DNA of 64,000 bases. Source: Bradyrhizobium liaoningense (lineage in GTDB: Bacteria > Pseudomonadota > Alphaproteobacteria > Rhizobiales > Xanthobacteraceae). Each line of letters opens with the position of its first letter. Positions within the stretch are counted from its first letter, which is position 1. Shown here piece after piece: positions 10,490 to 19,536 of the stretch. The position numbers and the translations under genes were made by a program. Where the stretch lies: positions 310,001 through 374,000 of the forward strand of contig NZ_JAFCJS010000006.1 in the NCBI RefSeq assembly GCF_018130825.1, in the 5' to 3' direction. Below the pieces are notes generated by a model that made no database searches, was not told the origin of the DNA, and saw nothing but the letters and a program-made list of their open reading frames with translations.

Positions 10490-12085
10490 CTATTCCTTCT
10501 TGGTCGCCCAGTGGAACATGACGAGATTGTCGGCGCGCTGCGGCAGGTTGACCTTCTTCGAGACGCCCCAGGCGAGAGCCTGCTGGTGCAGCGGGATGTA
10601 GGACCAGTCCTTGATGCCGATCTCGTAGGCCTCCTTGATCAGCTGGTTGCGTTTCTCGGTGTCGGTTTCGACCAGCACCTTGTCGGTGATGGTGTCGAAC
10701 TCCTTGTTGCAGTAGCCGCCGAGATTGGCCTCGCCTCGCGAGGATTTCGCATCGTCGCGGCAGCCCATGATGTCGTAGAGCACGTTGTGGGAGTCCATCG
10801 TGCTCGGGGTCCAGCCCAGCAGGTAGAACGAGGTCTGGTAGCCGCCCTGCTTGAGCACCTTGGCGAAGTACTGCGCCTTCGGCTGCGCCAGGAGATTGAT
10901 CTTGACGCCGATGCGGGCAAGCATGCCGACCACAGCTTGACAGATCGCGGCATCGTTGACGTAGCGGTCGTTCGGGCAGTCCATGGTGACCTCGAAGCCG
11001 TCGGGGTAGCCGGCTTCGGTCAGCAGCTTCTTGGCTCCATCAGGATCGAATTTCGGCCGCGTGAAGCTCTTGGACAGTGCGAACAACTCCGGCGCGATCA
11101 TCAGGGCCGAGGGCGTCGACAGCCCGCGCATGACGCGCGTCTTGATCAGCTCGATGTCGATCGCCTTGTAGAAGGCCTCGCGGACGCGGGCGTCCTTGAA
11201 CGGATTCTTGCCCTTGACGTTGGAGTAGAGCAGCTCATCGCGCATCTGGTCGAAGCCGATGAAGATGGTGCGCAGCTCCGGCCCCTTCAGTACCTGGGCG
11301 TTCGGGCTGGAATCGACGCGGGAGATGTCCTGGATCGGAACCGGCTCGATGACGTCGACCTCGCCCGAGAGCAGGGCCGCGACGCGGGTGGCGTCGGAGG
11401 AGATCGGGGTGAAGATGATCTCCTTCAGATTGCCTTCGACCTTGCCCCAGTAATTGGGATTGGCCTTGAACACCGTCTTCACGCCGGGCTGATGGCTCTC
11501 GATGGTGAAGGGACCGGTGCCGTTCTCATGGAGCGAGGCGTAGCTCGGCGTGGTCGCCGCCACCGGCGTCGGATCGACGACGTTGTTCTCCTCGGCCCAT
11601 TTCTTGTCCATGATGTACCAGACATCCCACGAGTTATGCAGGATGGGATTGGGCGAGGGCAGGACGAAATCGACGGTGTAGTCGTCGACCTTGACGACCT
11701 TGACGTCGGGCGCAAGGCGGGTCTGCATGTTCGACCCCTTCTTGCGGACGCGATCGGCCGAGAACACCACGTCGTCGGCGGTGAAGGGATCGCCGTTGTG
11801 GAACTTCACGCCCTTGCGCAAATGGAAGCGCCAGCGGGTCGGCTCTGGAGTTTCCCAGCTTTCCGCCAGTGCCGGGATGATCTTGAGATCCTTGTCGCGC
11901 GCGGTGAGGCCTTGATAGACGTGCCCGAGATGGGCGTGGGTGGTGCTCTCGTTGAGCGTATAGGGATCGAGCGACTTCAGATCACCCTGGTTGGCATAAC
12001 GTAGCGTCTGGCTCGACGCCGGCGAGACCGCCAACGCAAGCGTACCGGCGAGCGTCGCCGCAAACAGACTTCGACCGACTGACAT
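10490..12085 (-). CDS. Peptide ABC transporter substrate-binding protein (importer 1)
   Basis: 531 aa SBP_bac_5 family periplasmic protein. Signal peptide MSVGRSLFAATLAGTLALAV with cleavage near SPASSQ; the mature N-terminus LRYANQGDLKSLDPY is the family signature. ATG 12083-12085 is chosen because GGAGAGGG lies just upstream; the reading frame itself continues to 12211 without a plausible start. It is the first gene of the long minus-strand transport operon, so its promoter must lie in the gap to 12484. Confidence 0.94.
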   Translation of the reverse strand: MSVGRSLFAATLAGTLALAVSPASSQTLRYANQGDLKSLDPYTLNESTTHAHLGHVYQGLTARDKDLKIIPALAESWETPEPTRWRFHLRKGVKFHNGDPFTADDVVFSADRVRKKGSNMQTRLAPDVKVVKVDDYTVDFVLPSPNPILHNSWDVWYIMDKKWAEENNVVDPTPVAATTPSYASLHENGTGPFTIESHQPGVKTVFKANPNYWGKVEGNLKEIIFTPISSDATRVAALLSGEVDVIEPVPIQDISRVDSSPNAQVLKGPELRTIFIGFDQMRDELLYSNVKGKNPFKDARVREAFYKAIDIELIKTRVMRGLSTPSALMIAPELFALSKSFTRPKFDPDGAKKLLTEAGYPDGFEVTMDCPNDRYVNDAAICQAVVGMLARIGVKINLLAQPKAQYFAKVLKQGGYQTSFYLLGWTPSTMDSHNVLYDIMGCRDDAKSSRGEANLGGYCNKEFDTITDKVLVETDTEKRNQLIKEAYEIGIKDWSYIPLHQQALAWGVSKKVNLPQRADNLVMFHWATKKE

Positions 12086-12484
12086 TCTTGACCCTCTCCA
12101 CACCGCCGCGCCGGTGATTTTTGATTGTTCGGCGAGGCTGACTGATCCATGTTGCCCAGAGTTCACGACCCGTGCAAGCGCCATTCCAGCAAGGAACGCG
12201 CCAAGTTGCACCGCTGTGCAGCAATGCTGCCCGGCAATCTAGGGGAGGCCGGCGCGCGGACGACATTCGACTTTCGACCTGTGAAGTCTCCGGAGGAAGG
12301 GAGATTGGCTCTGCCGGCCTTCTGCGTTTCAGCCGTCCGCCGCGGTCGCGGCCGGGCGATTTGATTGACCATACCCGTCGATTGCAGAAGCCGGTCCTAG
12401 CGGCTTCCCCTCAGGTCGCTTGCGTTGCACACTGTGTCGCGGTGATACTGCCAGCAGGCCGCTCGAATCTCATCCGGAGGGGAC
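12086..12484. other. Divergent intergenic region (importer operon / DUF6489 operon)
   Basis: About 400 nt with no credible gene; a 71-codon frame on the plus strand has no ribosome site and an Arg/Pro-rich shadow composition. It must contain the promoters of both divergent operons, but I cannot pick a convincing -35/-10 pair on either strand. It holds a PhaR-box-like sequence at 12421-12432 and a good Shine-Dalgarno (GGAGGGG) at the right end for the gene at 12485. Confidence 0.6.
12421..12432 (+). promoter_or_regulatory. Candidate PhaR box upstream of the DUF6489 operon
   Basis: TGCGTTGCACAC matches 11 of 12 positions of TGCRNYGCASMA, the consensus I recall for PhaR (AniA-type PHA regulator) of Bradyrhizobium diazoefficiens; only the last base differs. 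The core TGC-N3-GCA is intact. It lies 53 nt before the start codon at 12485. A single near-match could be chance; the exact match at the phasin gene in this window makes it more credible. Confidence 0.4.
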
Positions 12485-12742
12485 ATGAAGGTTAATATCG
12501 AAATCGACTGCACCCCCCTTGAAGCCCGCCAGTTCTTCGGCTTGCCCGACGTGGCGCCGATGCAGACGGCCGTGATGGACAAGCTGCAGCAGCAGGTCCT
12601 CAGCAATATCGAGAAGGTCTCGCCGGAATCGCTGATCCAGAGCTGGTTCACTTTCGATCCCAAGATCGCCGAGCGGTTTCAGGACATGTTCGTCACCATG
12701 GCCGGTCTCGGCAGCCCGCGCAGCAGCGACAAGAAGAAATAG
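12485..12742 (+). CDS. DUF6489 family small protein
   Basis: 85 aa, beginning MKVNIEIDCTPLEARQFFGL, which I recognise as the conserved alphaproteobacterial DUF6489 family. No signal peptide or membrane segment; the middle is helical and amphipathic, and the C-terminus is a Lys-rich tail (SSDKKK). Strong ribosome site GGAGGGG ahead of ATG. Its stop overlaps the GTG of the next gene, so it is coupled to an alpha/beta hydrolase and, beyond it, to a WS/DGAT acyltransferase. Function unknown; the neighbours suggest a lipid or storage-granule connection (inference). Confidence 0.85.
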   Translation: MKVNIEIDCTPLEARQFFGLPDVAPMQTAVMDKLQQQVLSNIEKVSPESLIQSWFTFDPKIAERFQDMFVTMAGLGSPRSSDKKK

Positions 12743-13542
12743 TGCAGTCCGGGCGGGACGGGGCGCAGGATCCAGGCCGGCTTCGTCCGCCGGGTCTCGG
12801 CCTGCTGCTGGCCGAAGCCCGTGGACTGTTCGAGTTCAATGCGAGCCTGTTGCTCTCGCCGCTCCTGATGCGTGCGCCCAAAGGCGACGGCCATCCGGTG
12901 CTGGCACTGCCGGGCTTTCTCGCCAGCGACCTCTCGATGGTGCCGCTGCGGCGCTATCTCAGCGAGCTCGGCTATGAAGCTCATGCCTGGCGGATGGGCC
13001 GCAATCTCGGCGGGCTGGAACGGATGCGGGATTCGCTGCGTGCGCGTCTCGCCGAAATCCATGCCGCGACCGGGCGCAAGGTCAGCCTGGTCGGATGGAG
13101 CCTCGGCGGCGTCTATGCCCGTGATCTCGCGCTCTGCGCGCCCGACATGGTCCGCTATGTCATTACGCTCGGCAGCCCGTTTGCCAACGACGTGCGGGCG
13201 ACCAACGCCACGCGGCTCTACGAGGCGCTGTCCGGCGAGCGGGTCGAGGATTTCGCGGAGGCGCGCGAAGCGATCGCCGGCGACCTGCCGGTGCCGGCGA
13301 CGTCGATCTATTCGCGCGCCGACGGTGTCGTGAACTGGCGGACCTGCCTGCTCCGTCCCTCCGACCGTGCCGAGAACATCGAGGTGCACCTGGCGAGCCA
13401 TATCGGGCTCGGCGTGAACCCCGCGGTGCTGTGGGCCGTGGCGGACCGCCTGGCGCAACCGGAGGGAGAGTTCTGGCCATTTGACCGGGCCGGGCCCTTT
13501 GCCATTGCATATGCCCCTCCGGAGCGGGCAGTATCGGCCTGA
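12742..13542 (+). CDS. Alpha/beta hydrolase (lipase/esterase-like)
   Basis: 266 aa. The core begins GDGHPVLALPGFLASD, has the nucleophile elbow GWSLGGVYA (Ser about residue 118) and a late His in LASHIGLG. It lacks a signal peptide and is probably cytoplasmic. GTG start 12742-12744 overlaps the TAG of DUF6489 by one base. A paralogue with the same elbow and the same GDGHPVL opening is encoded at 26397-27167. The substrate is unknown; the position before WS/DGAT and epoxide hydrolase suggests acyl esters. Confidence 0.85.
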   Translation: MQSGRDGAQDPGRLRPPGLGLLLAEARGLFEFNASLLLSPLLMRAPKGDGHPVLALPGFLASDLSMVPLRRYLSELGYEAHAWRMGRNLGGLERMRDSLRARLAEIHAATGRKVSLVGWSLGGVYARDLALCAPDMVRYVITLGSPFANDVRATNATRLYEALSGERVEDFAEAREAIAGDLPVPATSIYSRADGVVNWRTCLLRPSDRAENIEVHLASHIGLGVNPAVLWAVADRLAQPEGEFWPFDRAGPFAIAYAPPERAVSA

Positions 13543-13586
13543 CGAGAAGCGCCGCCAAGGCGCCCGTCGAATATCGGGAGGGAACC

Positions 13587-15137
13587 ATGGCTGACGGGAA
13601 GAAACTGTCGTCGCTGGACGCGTCGTTTCTCTATCTGGAAACACCTGAGATGCCGATGCATGTCGGCAGCATGGCGATCTTCCGCCTGCCCGACGATTAC
13701 AAGGGCGACTTCTTCGAAGACTTCAAGGCGATGATCGTCTCGCGCCTGCACATCGCGCCGATCCTGAAGGCGCGGCTGGAGAAGGCGCCGCTCGACATCG
13801 ACCATCCCTCCTGGGTCGAGGACGATCAGTTCGACATCGACCGCCACATCTTCCGCGCCAGCCTGCCGCAGCCCCGCGACCGCGCCACGCTCGAGCGCAT
13901 CGTCGGCTGGATGCATGCCAAGCTGCTCAATCGCGCCCGTCCGCTCTGGGAATTCTACGTCTTCGAGGGCATGAAGGACAACGAGGTCGGGCTCTATTCC
14001 AAGATGCACCACGCCGCGATCGACGGCGGCGCCGGTGCGGCGCTGACCAACATGATCTACGACATCTCGCCGATCCCGCGGAAGGTCGATCCGCCGACGG
14101 CCGGAGCCAAGCCCGGACAGGAGCCGCGCGACATCGCCGCGAACCTGCTCGATTCCTATCAGCAGCTGTTCAGCCAGCCGCTCGATGCCTCGGCGGCGGC
14201 GAAGAACCTGCAATTGCCGCGCACCGGCAAGAGCGATATCGGCTCGATCCTGTTCGACAACGCCATGTACCAGATCGAGAGCGCCGTTCGTTTCGCCGGC
14301 AACATCCCGACCGTGCTCAAGAGCGTGTCCGACGTGCTCGGCAAGGTCGCCGATCCCAAATCGCGCGAGAGCCTCGCCAGCATGGTGTCGCCGCCGACCA
14401 TGCTCAACAAGACGATCTCGTCGGAGCGGAGCTTTGCCGGCGTGTCGATTTCGCTGTCGCGGGCCAAGGCGTTGGCCAAGCAGGCCGGCGGCAAGCTCAA
14501 TGACGTCGTGCTGGCGCTCGCCTCCGGCGTGGTCCGCCGCTACCTCCAGCAATATGGCACGCTGCCGGCGAAATCCTTGACCGCGGCGGTCCCGATCTCG
14601 CTGCGCGAGGAGGGCAACACCGAGGCCAACAACCAGGTGTTCGGCATGATCTGCGCGATCGCGACCAACATCGAGGATCCCAAGGCGCGGCTGGAAGCCA
14701 TCATCGCGCAATCGACCAAGTCCAAGGAGATGTCGCATCCGCTGCGCGCGCTGATGCCGCAGGTCTCCAACATCTCGATGCTGGGCGCGCCGATCATGGT
14801 GCAGATCCTGGCGCTGCTCTATAGCCGCTCCAACCTGTCGGACGTGCTGCCGCCGGCCGCGAACATCACGGTGTCCAACGTACCGGGGCCGCGGCAGACG
14901 CTCTACGCCGCTGGCGCCGAGCTGCTGCACATCTTCCCGGTGTCGATTTCGACGCACGGGCAGGCGCTCAACATCACCGTGCAGAGCTATCGCGACCAGC
15001 TCGATTTCGGCTTCATCGTCGGCGCCAACATCATTCCGCACGTGCAGGTGATGTGCGACATGCTGCCCGAGGAGTTCGCCGCGCTGGAGGCGGCCTATGC
15101 GCCGCCGGCAGCCGACGTCAAGGGCGCTGCTGAGTAG
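13587..15137 (+). CDS. WS/DGAT-family acyltransferase (wax ester / triacylglycerol synthase type)
   Basis: 516 aa, slightly long for the family. The catalytic HHxxxDG motif is HHAAIDG at residues 141-147. The opening LSSLDASFLYLETPEMPMHV and the C-terminal SNVPGPRQTLY (the conserved N-V-P-G-P of the DUF1298 domain) are diagnostic. Such enzymes transfer acyl groups from acyl-CoA to alcohols or diacylglycerol and make storage lipids. Ribosome site GGGAGGG precedes ATG. It lies between a hydrolase and an epoxide hydrolase; whether this strain makes wax esters is not known from sequence. Confidence 0.93.
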   Translation: MADGKKLSSLDASFLYLETPEMPMHVGSMAIFRLPDDYKGDFFEDFKAMIVSRLHIAPILKARLEKAPLDIDHPSWVEDDQFDIDRHIFRASLPQPRDRATLERIVGWMHAKLLNRARPLWEFYVFEGMKDNEVGLYSKMHHAAIDGGAGAALTNMIYDISPIPRKVDPPTAGAKPGQEPRDIAANLLDSYQQLFSQPLDASAAAKNLQLPRTGKSDIGSILFDNAMYQIESAVRFAGNIPTVLKSVSDVLGKVADPKSRESLASMVSPPTMLNKTISSERSFAGVSISLSRAKALAKQAGGKLNDVVLALASGVVRRYLQQYGTLPAKSLTAAVPISLREEGNTEANNQVFGMICAIATNIEDPKARLEAIIAQSTKSKEMSHPLRALMPQVSNISMLGAPIMVQILALLYSRSNLSDVLPPAANITVSNVPGPRQTLYAAGAELLHIFPVSISTHGQALNITVQSYRDQLDFGFIVGANIIPHVQVMCDMLPEEFAALEAAYAPPAADVKGAAE

Positions 15138-15147
15138 GAAATTCGCC

Positions 15148-16143
15148 ATGATTGAAATGCCGCCGCTCAAGTTCGCGCAGACGAACGGAATCCGCATGGG
15201 CTATTACGAGGCGGGCCCGGCCGATGACAAGCCGCCGGTCGTGCTGTGCCACGGCTGGCCCGAGCTCGCCTTCTCCTGGCGTCACCAGATCAAGGTCCTG
15301 AGCGAGGCCGGCATCCGCGTGATCGCGCCGGACCAGCGCGGCTATGGCGCGACCGACCGGCCCGAGCCGATTGAAGCCTATGACATGGAGCATTTGACCG
15401 GCGACCTCGTCGGTCTGCTCGATCACCTCAACATCGACAAGGCGATCTTCGTCGGCCACGACTGGGGCGGCTTCGTGGTCTGGCAGATGCCGCTGCGGCA
15501 CCCCACGCGCGTCGCCGGCGTCGTCGGCGTCAACACGCCGCACTGGGATCGCGCGCCGATCGACCCGATCGCGCTGTTCCGCCAGCGCTTCGGCGACCAG
15601 ATGTACATCGTCCAGTTCCAGGATCCCGCGCGCGAGCCGGACAAGATTTTCGGCAGCCGCGTCGAGCAGACGTTTGATGCCTTCATGCGTAAGCCCGCCG
15701 CGCGCCCTCCGGGTGCGCCCGAGGAGCAGCCGATCGCCGGCATTGGTGCTTCGCCCCGCATCAACCTGGCGTTCCCGCAGATGATCGCGAATTACGACGC
15801 CAGACATGATCCGCGCACGCCGATCCTGTCGGCGGAGGAGAAGAAGGTGTTCGTCGACACCTTCACGAAGACCGGCTTCACCGGCGGCATCAACTGGTAT
15901 CGCAACTTCACGCGCAATTGGGAGCGCGCGAAGGGGCTGGATCATCACATCCGCGTGCCGTCCTTGATGATCATGGCCGAGAACGACGCGGTGCTGCCGC
16001 CCTCGGCGGCCGACGGCATGGAAAAGCTGATCGCCGACCTCGAGAAGTATCTGGTGAAGGACAGCGGTCATTGGACGCAGCAGGAGAAGCCGGAAGAGGT
16101 CAGCGCCAAGCTGATCGAATGGCGTAGAAGGCGGTTTGGCTAG
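15148..16143 (+). CDS. Epoxide hydrolase-like alpha/beta hydrolase
   Basis: 331 aa, full length. It has the HGWPELAFSWR oxyanion motif near residue 35 and the nucleophile elbow GHDWGG with Asp105, as in soluble epoxide hydrolases and haloalkane dehalogenase relatives. The C-terminal KDSGHWTQQEKPEEV supplies the catalytic His. The frame is open earlier, but ATG 15148 follows a TAGGAA ribosome site and avoids overlap with the acyltransferase stop (10 nt gap). Immediately before CYP102, so it could hydrate epoxides formed by the P450 from unsaturated fatty acids (inference). Confidence 0.9.
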   Translation: MIEMPPLKFAQTNGIRMGYYEAGPADDKPPVVLCHGWPELAFSWRHQIKVLSEAGIRVIAPDQRGYGATDRPEPIEAYDMEHLTGDLVGLLDHLNIDKAIFVGHDWGGFVVWQMPLRHPTRVAGVVGVNTPHWDRAPIDPIALFRQRFGDQMYIVQFQDPAREPDKIFGSRVEQTFDAFMRKPAARPPGAPEEQPIAGIGASPRINLAFPQMIANYDARHDPRTPILSAEEKKVFVDTFTKTGFTGGINWYRNFTRNWERAKGLDHHIRVPSLMIMAENDAVLPPSAADGMEKLIADLEKYLVKDSGHWTQQEKPEEVSAKLIEWRRRRFG

Positions 16144-16145
16144 CT

Positions 16146-16232
16146 CGTCATTGCGAGCGAAGCGAAGCAATCCAGAAATGCATCCGCAGAGACGGTCTGG
16201 ATTGCTTCGTTGCTTCGCTCCTCGCAATGACG
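16146..16232. repeat. Palindromic dispersed repeat, family A (copy 1)
   Basis: An 87-nt imperfect inverted repeat. It begins CGTCATTGCGAG and GAAGCGAAGCAATCC and ends with the complement GGATTGCTTCG and CTCGCAATGACG. Related copies are at 24867-24908 and 56222-56303. It lies between epoxide hydrolase and CYP102 and would form a long hairpin in a read-through mRNA. This type of element is common in Bradyrhizobium intergenic DNA. Confidence 0.85.
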
Positions 16233-16266
16233 ACGTTGAAGACCGAGGCAGGGGGAAGCGCATTTA

Positions 16267-19200
16267 ATGTCGTCATCCAAGAACCGTCTGGACCCGATCC
16301 CGCAGCCGCCGACCAAGCCGGTGGTCGGCAACATGCTGTCGCTGGACTCGGCGGCGCCCGTGCAGCACCTGACGCGGCTCGCGAAGGAGCTCGGTCCGAT
16401 CTTCTGGCTCGACATGATGGGCTCGCCGATCGTCATCGTCTCCGGCCACGATCTCGTCGACGAGCTCTCCGACGAGAAGCGTTTCGACAAGACGGTGCGC
16501 GGCGCGCTGCGGCGCGTGCGTGCGGTCGGCGGCGACGGCCTGTTCACGGCCGACACCCGTGAGCCGAACTGGAGCAAGGCGCACAACATCCTGCTCCAGC
16601 CCTTTGGCAACCGCGCCATGCAGTCCTATCATCCGAGCATGGTCGACATCGCCGAGCAGCTCGTCCAGAAATGGGAGCGGCTCAACGCCGACGACGAGAT
16701 CGACGTCGTCCATGACATGACGGCGTTGACGCTGGATACGATCGGCCTGTGCGGCTTCGAGTACCGATTCAACTCGTTCTACCGGCGCGATTACCATCCC
16801 TTCGTCGAGTCGCTGGTGCGCTCGCTCGAAACCATCATGATGACGCGCGGCCTGCCGCTCGAGCAGCTCTGGATGCAGAAGCGGCGCAAGACGCTCGCCG
16901 AAGACGTTGCCTTCATGAACAGGATGGTCGACGAGATCATCGCCGAGCGCCGCAAGAGCACCGAAGGAATCGACGACAAGAAGGACATGCTCGCGGCCAT
17001 GATGACCGGCGTCGATCGCTCGACCGGCGAGCAGCTCGACGACATCAACATCCGCTACCAGATCAACACGTTCCTCATCGCGGGGCACGAGACCACCAGC
17101 GGCCTGTTGTCCTACACGCTGTATGCGCTGCTGAAGCACCCCGAGATTCTCAAGAAGGCCTATGACGAGGTCGACCGCATCTTCGGTCCTGATATCAACG
17201 CGAAGCCGACCTATCAGCAGGTGACGCAGCTCACCTACATCACGCAGATCCTGAAGGAGGCGCTGCGGCTGTGGCCGCCGGCGCCGGCCTATGGCATCTC
17301 GCCGCTGCAGGACGAGACCATCGGCAGCGGCAGGTACAAGCTCAGGAAGGGCACGTTCGTCACCATCCTGGTGACGGCGCTGCATCGCGATCCCAGCGTG
17401 TGGGGTCCCAATCCCGACGCCTTCGATCCCGAGAACTTCAGCCGCGAGGCGGAGGCCAAGCGGCCGATCAATGCCTGGAAGCCGTTCGGCAACGGCCAGC
17501 GCGCCTGCATCGGCCGCGGCTTCGCCATGCACGAGGCGGCGCTCGCGCTCGGCATGATCCTGCAGCGCTTCAAGCTGATCGACCACCAGCGCTACCAGAT
17601 GCACCTGAAGGAAACCCTGACGATGAAGCCGGAGGGCTTCAAGATCAAGGTGCGTCCGCGCGCCGACCGCGAGCGCGGCGCCTATGGCGGGCCTGTCGCG
17701 GTTGCGCCCTCGGCGCCGAAGACGCCGCGCCAGCCCACGACGCGCCCGGGCCACAACACGCCGATGCTGGTGCTCTACGGCTCCAATCTCGGCACCGCGG
17801 AGGAACTCGCAACGCGCATGGCGGACCTCGCCGAGATCAACGGCTTTGCCGTGCATCTCGGCCCGCTCGACGAATACGTCGGCAAGCTGCCGCAGGAGGG
17901 CGGCGTGCTGATCATCTGCGCCTCCTATAACGGCGCGCCGCCCGACAATGCGACGCAGTTCGTCAAATGGCTCGGCGAGGATCTGCCGAAGGATGCGTTC
18001 GCCGGCGTGCGCTACGCCGTGTTCGGCTGCGGCAACAGCGACTGGGCCGCGACCTACCAGTCGGTACCGCGCTATATCGACGAGCAATTGTCGGCGCATG
18101 GTGCGCGCGCGGTCTATCCGCGCGGCGAGGGCGATGCGCGCAGCGATCTCGATGGCCAGTTCCAGAAATGGTTCCCGGCGGCGGCCCAGGTCGCGACCAA
18201 GGAATTCGGCATCGACTGGAATTTCACCCGCACGGCGGAGGACGACCCGCTCTATGCGATCGAGCCGGTCGCGGTGACGGCCGTCAACACCATCGTCGCC
18301 CAGGGCGGCGCGGTGGCGATGAAGGTGCTCGTCAACGACGAACTCCAGAACAAGAGCGGCTCCAATCCCTCGGAGCGTTCGACGCGCCATATCGAGGTGC
18401 AGCTGCCGTCCAACATCACCTACCGCGTCGGGGATCACTTGAGCGTCGTCCCGCGTAACGATCCGACGCTTGTGGACTCAGTCGCTCGCCGCTTCGGCTT
18501 CCTGCCGGCCGACCAGATCAGGCTTCAGGTCGCCGAGGGCCGCCGTGCGCAATTGCCGGTCGGCGAGGCCGTGTCGGTCGGCCGCCTGCTCAGCGAGTTC
18601 GTCGAGCTGCAGCAGGTCGCGACCCGCAAGCAGATTCAGATCATGGCCGATCACACCCGCTGCCCGGTGACCAAGCCGAAGCTGCTGGGCTTTGTCGGCG
18701 AGGAGCCTGAAACGCTCGAGCGTTACCGCACCGAGATCCTGGCGAGGCGCAAGTCGGTGTTCGACCTGCTGCTGGAATATCCCGCCTGCGAATTGCCGTT
18801 CCACGCGTACCTGGAGATGCTCTCGCTGCTGGCGCCGCGCTATTACTCGATCTCGTCCTCGCCATCGGTCGACCCGGCGCTGTGCAGTGTCACGGTCGGA
18901 GTGGTCGAAGGGCCGGCAGCCTCGGGACGCGGTGTCTACAAAGGCATCTGCTCGAACTATCTCGCCAATCGCCGCGCGGGCGATACCATCTACGCCACCG
19001 TGCGGGAGACCAAGGCTGGCTTCCGGCTGCCGGATGATCCGTCCGTGCCGATCATCATGATCGGCCCGGGTACGGGGCTTGCACCGTTCCGCGGCTTCCT
19101 CCAGGAGCGCGCGGCGCGCAAGGCGAAAGGGACCACGCTCGGCCCGGCCATGCTGTTCTTCGGCTGTCGCCATCCCGATCAGGATTTTCTCTATGCGGAC

Positions 19201-19506
19201 GAGCTGAAAGCGCTGGCGGCGGCTGGCATCACCGAGCTCTTCACCGCATTCTCGCGGGCGGATGGGCCGAAGACCTATGTGCAGCACGTGCTCGCCGCGC
19301 AGAAGGACAAGATCTGGCCGCTGATCGAGCGGGGCGCGATCATCTATGTCTGCGGCGATGGTGGAAAAATGGAGCCCGACGTGAAGGCCGCGCTCGTCGC
19401 GATCCATGGCGAGAAGAGCGGCAGCGATGCCACCACCGGCGCCCGGTGGATCGAGGAGATGGGCGCGAAGAACCGCTATGTGCTCGACGTCTGGGCGGGT
19501 GGGTGA
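16267..19506 (+). CDS. Bifunctional cytochrome P450 / NADPH-P450 reductase, CYP102 family
   Basis: 1079 aa self-sufficient fatty-acid hydroxylase of the P450 BM3 type. The heme domain (~1-470) has the I-helix motif AGHETTSGLL near residue 270, ExxR at Glu331-Arg334 (KEALRLWPPAP), and heme ligand Cys414 in FGNGQRACIGRG. A Pro-rich linker leads to a flavodoxin-like FMN domain from ~500 (VLYGSNLGTAEELA), an FAD-binding domain with YYSISSSP near 860, and an NADPH domain (IGPGTGLAPFRGF) ending VLDVWAGG. Expected reaction: subterminal hydroxylation or epoxidation of medium to long fatty acids using NADPH and O2. GGGGGAA lies ~8 nt before the ATG. All domains look intact. Confidence 0.97.
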   Translation: MSSSKNRLDPIPQPPTKPVVGNMLSLDSAAPVQHLTRLAKELGPIFWLDMMGSPIVIVSGHDLVDELSDEKRFDKTVRGALRRVRAVGGDGLFTADTREPNWSKAHNILLQPFGNRAMQSYHPSMVDIAEQLVQKWERLNADDEIDVVHDMTALTLDTIGLCGFEYRFNSFYRRDYHPFVESLVRSLETIMMTRGLPLEQLWMQKRRKTLAEDVAFMNRMVDEIIAERRKSTEGIDDKKDMLAAMMTGVDRSTGEQLDDINIRYQINTFLIAGHETTSGLLSYTLYALLKHPEILKKAYDEVDRIFGPDINAKPTYQQVTQLTYITQILKEALRLWPPAPAYGISPLQDETIGSGRYKLRKGTFVTILVTALHRDPSVWGPNPDAFDPENFSREAEAKRPINAWKPFGNGQRACIGRGFAMHEAALALGMILQRFKLIDHQRYQMHLKETLTMKPEGFKIKVRPRADRERGAYGGPVAVAPSAPKTPRQPTTRPGHNTPMLVLYGSNLGTAEELATRMADLAEINGFAVHLGPLDEYVGKLPQEGGVLIICASYNGAPPDNATQFVKWLGEDLPKDAFAGVRYAVFGCGNSDWAATYQSVPRYIDEQLSAHGARAVYPRGEGDARSDLDGQFQKWFPAAAQVATKEFGIDWNFTRTAEDDPLYAIEPVAVTAVNTIVAQGGAVAMKVLVNDELQNKSGSNPSERSTRHIEVQLPSNITYRVGDHLSVVPRNDPTLVDSVARRFGFLPADQIRLQVAEGRRAQLPVGEAVSVGRLLSEFVELQQVATRKQIQIMADHTRCPVTKPKLLGFVGEEPETLERYRTEILARRKSVFDLLLEYPACELPFHAYLEMLSLLAPRYYSISSSPSVDPALCSVTVGVVEGPAASGRGVYKGICSNYLANRRAGDTIYATVRETKAGFRLPDDPSVPIIMIGPGTGLAPFRGFLQERAARKAKGTTLGPAMLFFGCRHPDQDFLYADELKALAAAGITELFTAFSRADGPKTYVQHVLAAQKDKIWPLIERGAIIYVCGDGGKMEPDVKAALVAIHGEKSGSDATTGARWIEEMGAKNRYVLDVWAGG

Positions 19507-19536
19507 TTGTTCGTCCGATCGTGCTAAAGCATTCCC

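Noticed and set aside
12149..12364. 71-codon open frame in the divergent gap.
   Set aside because: No ribosome site, no family resemblance, and composition like the shadow frames; the gap is needed for promoters.
13308..18438. Very long antisense reading frames (629 and 721 codons) opposite the acyltransferase and CYP102 genes.
   Set aside because: They are Arg/His/Asp-rich frames created by GC-rich third positions opposite real genes; no domain, start site or family motif is visible.
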